A stretch of DNA of 21,308 nucleotides from Syntrophomonadaceae bacterium (GTDB taxonomy: Bacteria > Bacillota > Dethiobacteria > DTU022): assembly GCA_003558195.1 (NCBI GenBank), contig PWMM01000207.1:1-21308 (forward strand). Reading direction: 5' to 3'. A program made the position numbers and the translations under genes. Numbering within the stretch: the first letter of the stretch is position 1; every line of letters starts with the position of its first letter. Below the pieces are notes generated by a model. The model had not been told where the DNA came from. It did no database searches and was given only the letters and a program-made list of their open reading frames with translations. Shown one piece after another: positions 15,911-21,308 of this stretch.

Positions 15911-18469
15911 CTATTCTGTCGTGCTATCATCTGCTTTATATTTCATCAGGTAAAGGCACATGCTACCCAGTTCAGGGACATCGTAAATGCCGATCATTCC
16001 CGTGATAATAAACTCTCCTTCACCCACTGGTGTCATGGAGTGAGCAATTATATTGCTTGTGTCCCAGATACTTTCGACTGCTTCAAGTTCACCATCAGGG
16101 TTGATCAAGAGAAGGGATGCCCTGACAAAAGGTGAGGGTTCGTACGAGGTCACTAAAACAAGATACCCTTCACCGGGTGCTCGCTGTACAGAAATCCCTT
16201 GACTATTATGGCCTGGAGAAGGATAAGTCTTTTCCCAGATCATTTCTCCGTTACCATCTACCGCCAACAGGTAAACTTCTTCATAATCACGGGCAACATC
16301 TTTGAAGTAACCGGTTATGATTGCCCCTTCATCATCGGACAAGATTGCTGCTTGTCCCCGCTCTTCACCGTATCCGCCATGAGTTCTTTCCCATATGATA
16401 TTCCCTTCCCGGTCAACCTGAGCCAGGTAAAGGTCCCAGTAAGTTGTCCCCGCGTTGAAAATTGACCCCACAACCAGGTAATTTTCGTTGGTAAGAAAAA
16501 GAACCTGGTTAGCTTCACTTGAATCACTGTTAGTACCAAGACTTGTAAGCCATAGTTGCTCACCTTGCGAGTCTGTTTTCATCAAGAAACCATAACTTCC
16601 TTGATTTCCCGCGATAACAAAGCCATCCTCGCTGCCTGCAACCAGGCTATTACCTCGGCTGTTTTCTTCAAAGACAAAATTTTCCCCCCTCTCAACTTCA
16701 CCACTGGCATCAACCTTGCTCAGGTGAGCATTGCGGTTTGAAAAGTCTCCCACTGTGGCAGATAGAGCATATCCTCCATCAGCAGTCTGGATGATATCAC
16801 TTGCTTCGAATCCACGCGCGGTTCCATGGGATATTTCCCAGAGAAGTTCACCATCTGTTGTTGTTGCAACCAGGTACAATGAATCCGAAAAATACCCGAA
16901 TGATTTAGTTATCCCCGCAACTATATACTCCCCGTCTTCATTCATGATCGTAGCTACTCCATAGTCCGAGTTTTTTCCACCGAAAAACTCCATCCAGGAG
17001 ATATTAGCTTCCACAGCAGATATACCGTCAAATACAGGATGTTCGGGTTCGGGTATTTCCTCATACTGCTCTTCTTCCAGGAAAACAGAGGCTGTTTGCA
17101 TATTTTGGTTAGTGTGGAGCAAGCTGGCAAAAACAATTAGCACAAAAGTGCCGAGCACATACATTGTTGTCCGCCAAGTAGTTTTCTTTCGATCAGCCAT
17201 GCCTCTGGTAGCATATGATAAAGTGTAATCCATTGCAACGTCCGGGCTTTTATCAATCCTTGCTTGTTGCAAGACAGCTTCCAACTTCTCTGAACCGTTC
17301 AATACCGGGCCGCCCATGGAATTTGTTAGCCAGATATCCATCCAGTTACCATTGCGATGGTGGAGCCGGTAACCATAGGTAACCGAAGAAAAAAGCATAG
17401 TTGCCCTTGATGCTGTTCCTGCCTGACTCGCGGAACTTCTAGCACTGACCATCGCCAGGAGTGCCAATATCATTAGCCAGCGCGGAGCTCTTTTTTCAGC
17501 CGGCTGGAAATACTCTATATCATTCCAAGGGATACGGCTTTCGCCCCCATAGTGGGATAAAACCAGGTTATTTTCATCGACGGTTAAAGCAAAGCTGGCA
17601 TACCAGGAAGAAATATATACCAGCCAGAGGGCAAGGACCGCTATTATCCAAAATGCCAGGGTGCCAGGCCAAAATACAGTCAGAGCCTGAACAGATCCAC
17701 CAATAATAAACAAGGGAAGACTAAAAAAAGGTATAAACAGGATCACTGATGCCAGATCCATGCCGATCACCGAACTATTAGAATAAGCCATATCCTCGGG
17801 TCCGCGGCGGGGACGGGGCAGGAAGAAATAAATGAGCAGGCCTGCTAAGAAAAAAATATAGCTGTAAGCTCGCAAAGGTCGGAAAAAAGCAGGTGGAGGT
17901 TCGTAAAAACCCCGGTATCCGGAACCGGGACTAAAATCATCGTGGGTAATAGTAATGAAGTTCATGCGAAAGTAAAGCGGTTCTCCTCCCGCGCTATTTT
18001 GACCTTTTAGATAGATTGGAAAATTCGAGGAGCCAATTTGCTCAAAAAGCAGTGAAACAGGAGCTTCATCAGGCCGGAAAAAAACATACCTGGAAAGGCC
18101 TCTTTCCATTTGTTCTGCAATAATGCGTTTTCTCCATTCACCGGGGATTTGACCTTCAACAGTCGCTCCAGCCTGATCAACAAGATTACCCCACTTTTCT
18201 CCCTCCAGCTCGATCAGGTTAGCTTCGGTAATGATATCTATATATTCCTGAAGTGGCATAGCAGCCAGGTGCACCTGCCTGTCACTTACATGCGGACCAC
18301 TGATCTCACGCTCTTGTTCCCGTTCAAAATCCACAATTTCAATTCTAACCAGGGGTGCAGGTGATGCATACATATATAGCCAGAGTCCAACTACCCCCAT
18401 GAAAAGCAGCAACAAACGTCGCCAAAGTTCAAATTTCCCAGTTTCTAGTAAAGTTGGTTCATTTTCCAC
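15911..18469 (-). CDS. Large membrane protein: PH-like segment plus seven-repeat beta-propeller
   Basis: An 852-residue protein. An N-terminal membrane helix (LLLLFMGVVGLWLYMYA, ~18-35) is followed by a ~170-residue soluble domain, several helices (~205-290), a bacterial PH-like segment (LTVDENNLVLSHYGGESRIPW), further helices (WLMILALLAMVSA) and a last one at ~437-455. The C-terminal ~370 residues are seven repeats of the form G-Y-(I/L)-V-x-G ... (D/E)-x-Y-L-x-x-x-(D/T)-x-x-G-E-x-x-W, for example YLAQVDREGNIIWERTHGG and LLAVDGNGEMIWEKTY, consistent with a seven-bladed propeller, probably outside the cell. GTG 18469 has GAGGTGA just upstream. The repeat type resembles PQQ-like or WD40-like secreted proteins. 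Function is unknown; no catalytic motif is seen. Confidence 0.85.
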   Translation of the reverse strand: MENEPTLLETGKFELWRRLLLLFMGVVGLWLYMYASPAPLVRIEIVDFEREQEREISGPHVSDRQVHLAAMPLQEYIDIITEANLIELEGEKWGNLVDQAGATVEGQIPGEWRKRIIAEQMERGLSRYVFFRPDEAPVSLLFEQIGSSNFPIYLKGQNSAGGEPLYFRMNFITITHDDFSPGSGYRGFYEPPPAFFRPLRAYSYIFFLAGLLIYFFLPRPRRGPEDMAYSNSSVIGMDLASVILFIPFFSLPLFIIGGSVQALTVFWPGTLAFWIIAVLALWLVYISSWYASFALTVDENNLVLSHYGGESRIPWNDIEYFQPAEKRAPRWLMILALLAMVSARSSASQAGTASRATMLFSSVTYGYRLHHRNGNWMDIWLTNSMGGPVLNGSEKLEAVLQQARIDKSPDVAMDYTLSYATRGMADRKKTTWRTTMYVLGTFVLIVFASLLHTNQNMQTASVFLEEEQYEEIPEPEHPVFDGISAVEANISWMEFFGGKNSDYGVATIMNEDGEYIVAGITKSFGYFSDSLYLVATTTDGELLWEISHGTARGFEASDIIQTADGGYALSATVGDFSNRNAHLSKVDASGEVERGENFVFEENSRGNSLVAGSEDGFVIAGNQGSYGFLMKTDSQGEQLWLTSLGTNSDSSEANQVLFLTNENYLVVGSIFNAGTTYWDLYLAQVDREGNIIWERTHGGYGEERGQAAILSDDEGAIITGYFKDVARDYEEVYLLAVDGNGEMIWEKTYPSPGHNSQGISVQRAPGEGYLVLVTSYEPSPFVRASLLLINPDGELEAVESIWDTSNIIAHSMTPVGEGEFIITGMIGIYDVPELGSMCLYLMKYKADDSTTE

Positions 18470-18492
18470 AAGCTCACCTCAATTAGGAAGCC

Positions 18493-18504
18493 AGGGTATA
18501 CCCT
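18493..18504. promoter_or_regulatory. Perfect palindrome AGGGTATACCCT upstream of the large membrane gene
   Basis: A 12-base perfect palindrome, 24-35 bases before the GTG of the gene at 15911-18469. Its centre contains TATACC, which could act as a -10 element on the minus strand, so a repressor bound here would overlap the promoter. No known operator consensus is recognised. Confidence 0.35.
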
Positions 18505-18636
18505 TTCGCTTCTCCTCTGTTACCATTGCTCACTAGACTCACTCAATCTGTAATAAAGGAAATAGAATAACTTCCAAAAATAAAAACCGCATCCCAGACT
18601 GCCCATGTGCTTAATGGGGTACTACAAGTTAAAAGC

Positions 18637-18653
18637 AAAAAGGTAACCTTTTT
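18637..18653. repeat. Palindrome AAAAAGGT-a-ACCTTTTT
   Basis: Perfect 8-bp arms around a single central base. It lies in the non-coding stretch between two minus-strand genes. The T-run following a short stem could serve as a weak terminator for the DUF6125-like gene, but the loop would have to open several pairs. Confidence 0.4.
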
Positions 18654-18766
18654 AACGACTGTAACCAAAGAGATTGAAGCAGTACGAAAAACTTAAACTT
18701 TCGCTTATATAAGTTGTGGCTTTGAAATATTCATGACTATTTCGAAAAATAAAATAAACTCCTGCC

Positions 18767-18790
18767 AAAATAAGTGATTTTTAAGCTTAT
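18767..18790. repeat. Dispersed 24-bp repeat, copy 2
   Basis: Identical to 9275-9298. In this copy the inverted repeat is longer: CCAAAATAAG pairs with CTTATTTCGG with one mismatch, giving nearly 10-bp arms around an 11-base centre. It lies about 95 bases downstream of the DUF6125-like gene stop. The fuller symmetry here suggests copy 1 has decayed at its ends. Confidence 0.75.
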
Positions 18791-18885
18791 TTCGGAATGT
18801 CAATCATATTGCATCTTTTATAAGAGACTGAATCTAATTTGCTCTTGCCCCAGGCTAAAATGATAGCTGCAGGTTTAACACTACT

Positions 18886-19389
18886 CTATATAGTAAATTG
18901 CCAGGCGCAATAGCTATCTTCAGGGTGATCATCAGGGGGGCAGTGTAAGCATTCAGTCTTGATTCTGGTGTCTATAGTAGTCGCAAAACCACTGTATTCA
19001 ACCAGACCAACCGGGCGACAGGGGAATTCCGGTAATTTTTTTCTTTTCCGGGCTGACTGGACCCGGCAATCTACCATCTTAAAAATAAGGACATTTTCAG
19101 AGGGTTTTTCTATAACCTGTTTATTAATGAAACTATAAAGGCGGTGATTCAGTGCTTTTTCAAGAGCTGGCAATCCACCGCCTGGTTTTAGCTTGAGAAA
19201 TTTCATAATCCGCTGGGCTTCTAAAACGGTAAACTTTTCCCAAGCCCCGGTATCAAGTTTTATAGCCTCTTCCATACCGTGTTTTTTTTCAACCTGTTGA
19301 AACCACAGCCCGTCATGGGCTAACCAACGCTTGGCAAAATCAATTAGTAGTTCTTCAAGCTGCTCCCGGCTAAAATGTTCGAGATTCAC
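18886..19389 (-). CDS. DUF6125-like cytosolic protein
   Basis: A 167-residue soluble protein that I match to the DUF6125 family by pattern. The helical N-terminal part reads REQLEELLIDFAKRWLAHDG, LWFQQVEKKHGMEEAI. A C-terminal cysteine-rich part follows: VDCRVQSARKRKKLPEFPC, then VEYSGFATTIDTRI, ECLHCPPDDHPEDSYCAW. The spaced Cys residues could bind a metal or cluster. Such proteins are common in anaerobic Firmicutes and often annotated only as cytosolic proteins; function is not established. The GTG start at 19389 follows a G-rich GGGTGGG site. It stands alone between the pilin remnant and the large membrane gene. No lesion is visible. Confidence 0.75.
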   Translation of the reverse strand: MNLEHFSREQLEELLIDFAKRWLAHDGLWFQQVEKKHGMEEAIKLDTGAWEKFTVLEAQRIMKFLKLKPGGGLPALEKALNHRLYSFINKQVIEKPSENVLIFKMVDCRVQSARKRKKLPEFPCRPVGLVEYSGFATTIDTRIKTECLHCPPDDHPEDSYCAWQFTI

Positions 19390-19417
19390 CTATCCCACCC
19401 CATTCCTGGTAATAGAA

Positions 19418-19858
19418 TTAATCCTTGTTAAAACTCTTTTTTAAAATACTCTAATACTACATCAACTTTTACAGGTGAGCCAGAAAAATCCAGGTAGAAG
19501 ACATAATCACCACTGTATTCTGACTATTCAGGAACAGTTGGCCAGTCCTGAAGTTATCCAGACCAGCAGGGAATATTATAATTGTTAGAATTATTTTTAG
19601 ACCATACAGGATTATTATTTCATAAATGAAAGCTTCGGCACCATGATCAAATAAAGCCATGTGCATAGTGCTAATAATATTTCGTTCATTGGCATAATTG
19701 ACCTCATTTGCCGGTTTTTCAGAAACGTCGCTAAGTATAGTTACTGCGATAGCAACCAGGATTGTGATAATAACCATAACTGTAATTAACCCTACCAACG
19801 AAAACCCCTTTTCGCCTTTTAAGTTAACTTTACTTATGATTCTGTGAATTACCACCAT
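19418..19858 (-). pseudogene. Decayed type IV pilin
   Basis: ATG 19858 opens a typical prepilin leader (SKVNLKGEKG) and helix FSLVGLITVMVIITILVAIA, but the invariant Glu at +5 is Gly (GGG at 19790-19792, one base from GAG). The frame is normal through FDHGAEAFIY and then runs into AT-rich nonsense and stops at 19469. The true tail is visible in another frame: NNNPVWSKNNSNNYN, LQDWPTVPE, SEYSGDYVFYLDFSGSP and VKVDVVLEYF, interrupted by TAA and TAG and ending near 19418. So a frameshift near 19620, two stops and the Glu5 loss all mark a dead gene. It was probably a structural or minor pilin, with AGGGG upstream as ribosome site. Confidence 0.82.
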
Positions 19859-20000
19859 TCATTTATCGCCCCTAAAAACAATAAGGAACCCCTGTATTAA
19901 CCTGTGCATCCTTCTAAAATTGAAATATAGTTTTTTACTTATGTTATATCAGTTTAACTTGATTTTAGACATTTTTCAAACAAAAAATGTCATTGCTTTA

Positions 20001-20029
20001 TTAACAAGATAGCCCTTATTCGGTATAAT
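20001..20029 (+). promoter_or_regulatory. Strong sigma-A-type promoter facing the group II intron
   Basis: TTAACA (20001-20006), a spacer of exactly 17 bases and a perfect TATAAT (20024-20029). Transcription would start near 20036 and run antisense into the 3' end of the intron about 45 bases later. No gene begins in that gap. It probably once served a gene now separated by, or lost with, the insertion. Confidence 0.65.
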
Positions 20030-20080
20030 GGTATATGTTTAAATTTGGGGCCGCTTTTTGGAAGAGTTATACGGAATCTA

Positions 20081-21308
20081 ATCGGGAAAGGGGGCGATCG
20101 TTAGGCCGCCGACCCTCCCACACCACCAAGCAAGCCGTTCCTCTGTGCTCACTTAGCTCCCATTATCCAGCCGGCAGGTCTTATCCTCATTTGCCAGTGT
20201 GCAAAGAGCTTTGGCTATCTTCTGGCAATACCGCCTAACCAATATATGGCACGTGTGTGATGGCTATTCAGCTTTTTGTATTTCCTTCTTGCCCATATGG
20301 TTAGAGCTTTGTCCAAGTGTCTAAGTACCGGGTACAACTCCGACTTGTAAAAGCGCCCGTAATAATTTATCCATCCTCTAATGACAGGGTTAAACATCCG
20401 GGAAAGTTCATCTATCTCCTTATCCGGCTTTAGATGCATTCGCCAACCCCGGATTGTCTGTCGCATGGCCTTTTTGGCCTTGCTGCTGACTGCCGGGATG
20501 AAGTTGTTAAAGTGCTTTCCAGTTCTTAGATTTCCTCGGTCTAAAAGTATAACCAAGAAAGTCAAAGCTGGTTACCGGATATTCATCTTTTCGGTCATCA
20601 TCCTTACAATAAATAATACGGGTCTTTTCAGGATGCAGCTCCAATCCGCATTCCGCAAACCTCATCTTTAGGTTATCTTTCAGTGTCTGAGCATCTTCCA
20701 GGCTGTTGCAATGGGCTATTTCATAATCAGCGTACCTTGCAAAGGGCTTGTCCGGTTACTCTTTTGTCATCCACACGTCAAATGCATAGTTTAAAAAGAG
20801 ATTCGCCAAAACCAGACTGATAACTTCACCCCGATCGGGGCTCCCTGCGGTGTAGGCAATTGCTGACCACTTTCCACATAACCGGCTTTGAGCATCTGCC
20901 TGATTAACTTCAAGACTCGACCATCGCTTACCTTTTCCGCTACCAAGTCAATTAGCTTTTCATGAGGCACGCTGCCAAAGTAATCCCTCAGGTCCGCATC
21001 CACAATCCAGCAGTATCCCTGCATCAGTTCTTTCCATATCTTTCGCAGTGCATCATGCGGTGAACGACCGGGTCTGTATCCATAACTGCAGTCATTGAAA
21101 GCGGGCTCGACCTTGTCCCGCCTTTGCCTTTGGCCGACCGGTTCATCTGATTTGCTCGATTACGGCCTGATCCTTCTCCTCAAGCCCTTCAGACCCCACC
21201 TCGCGAAGGGCGCCCTGCCCTCCGGGTTATTCAACCCGGCCCCCGAGTGATTAATCCCGGGTTCGGATATACACCTCCCAGTTTGAGGTATAGTGGGACT
21301 TTAACCCA
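20081..21308 (-). mobile_element. Degenerate group II intron, 3' part (5' end outside window)
   Basis: A retroelement reading on the minus strand. From its 5' side it shows structured GC-rich intron RNA (about 21150-21308), a broken reverse-transcriptase/maturase gene, then a 3' region with a stem GGGAGGG ... CCCTTCCC containing an unpaired A (domain VI-like) and ending CCCGAT at 20081, as in bacterial group II introns. A domain V-like stem (AAGTGAGC with GGCTTGCTT) lies just before it but departs from the consensus. Splicing is unlikely. The flanking sequence past 20081 is ordinary AT-rich DNA, with a strong promoter pointing at it. Confidence 0.75.
20149..21120 (-). pseudogene. ltrA: Group II intron reverse transcriptase/maturase, multiply broken
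   Basis: Recognisable blocks in order are CSYGYRPGRSPHDALRKIW, WIVDADLRDYFGSVPHEKL, LPTPQGAPIG, then after a frameshift VLANLFLNYAFDVWMTKE, a TAA, PDKPFARYADYEIAHC, ELHPEKTRIIYCKDDD and FDFLGYTFRPRKSKNW. After another shift come the maturase domain (IRGWRMHLKPDKEIDELS, FNPVIRGWINYYGRFY) and, beyond a TAG, PKLFAHWQMR. The YADD catalytic motif reads YADY (20723-20734), losing one metal-binding Asp. The N-terminal RT0-RT2 region is missing: the sequence joins intron RNA directly to the middle of the RT domain, so an internal deletion is likely. At least five defects are present. Confidence 0.88.

Larger units (their letters stand above)
18470..18885. other. Intergenic region with palindromes
   Basis: About 415 bases with no gene recognised on either strand. 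They hold a perfect 12-base palindrome (18493-18504), a palindrome with 8-bp arms (18637-18653), a perfect CTTATATAAG near 18700-18710 and the second copy of the 24-bp repeat (18767-18790). The density of symmetrical elements suggests regulatory or repeat-derived sequence rather than a gene remnant. Confidence 0.55.

Noticed and set aside
16199..16465. Plus-strand frames inside the large membrane-protein gene, and similar frames opposite carB.
   Set aside because: They are antisense shadows of genes with clear protein signatures.
5672..19858. Stop-codon recoding (for example pyrrolysine at TAG) as a common explanation of the in-frame stops.
   Set aside because: The interruptions use both TAA and TAG and come with frameshifts and deletions in several genes. 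Ordinary decay explains them better, and intact genes such as carB and dpaL have no internal stops.
20035..20238. A 67-residue plus-strand protein starting just after the strong promoter.
   Set aside because: Its ATG coincides with the predicted transcript start, there is no ribosome site, and most of it lies antisense to the intron.
20081..21308. A diversity-generating retroelement or a defence-type reverse transcriptase.
   Set aside because: The maturase domain, the intron-like 3' end and the RT motifs fit an ordinary group II intron; no template/variable repeat pair is seen.

Overview
The window looks like a chromosomal stretch of an anaerobic Firmicute, probably a clostridial lineage. 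The reasons are strong AGGAGG-type ribosome sites, frequent GTG and TTG starts, moderately AT-rich DNA, a Firmicutes-style pilD/pilMNO cluster beside aroE, a DUF6125-type protein and a diaminopropionate ammonia-lyase. The genus cannot be fixed from this sequence alone.

Layout. 1-431 (minus): 5' part of aroE. 652-5437 (plus): a compact, intact type IV pilus block with prepilin peptidase, three prepilin or PilX-type pseudopilin genes, then pilM, pilN and pilO, with overlapping or closely spaced genes. 5672-6904 (plus): pilC, broken by one in-frame TAA. 6905-7650 (minus): remains of a secreted-protein gene. 7957-9201 (minus): dpaL. 9476-10339 (plus): a membrane protein joining a GYF_2-like domain to MORN repeats. 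10443-11455 (minus): pilT, broken by an out-of-frame deletion and lacking its Walker B glutamate. 11808-15035 (plus): carB, full length. 15161-15739 (minus): an unknown protein, possibly shortened by a stop codon. 15911-18469 (minus): a large membrane protein with a PH-like segment and a seven-repeat propeller. 18470-18885: non-coding, with palindromes and a copy of a dispersed 24-bp repeat. 18886-19389 (minus): DUF6125-like protein. 19418-19858 (minus): a decayed type IV pilin. 20081-21308 (minus): a dead group II intron, cut by the window end, lying just downstream of a strong plus-strand promoter.

How it fits together. The main theme is a type IV pilus system that appears to be losing function. 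The platform protein PilC, the retraction ATPase PilT, one pilin and a neighbouring exported protein each carry independent lesions, while pilD, the minor pseudopilins and pilMNO still read intact. No pilB is present in the window. The metabolic genes (aroE, dpaL, carB) are intact and appear unrelated to one another. I found no tRNA, rRNA, CRISPR array, phage module or defence system. I do not see a clearly new multi-gene system. The best leads are the correlated pilus decay, the repeat pair and two unusual domain fusions.
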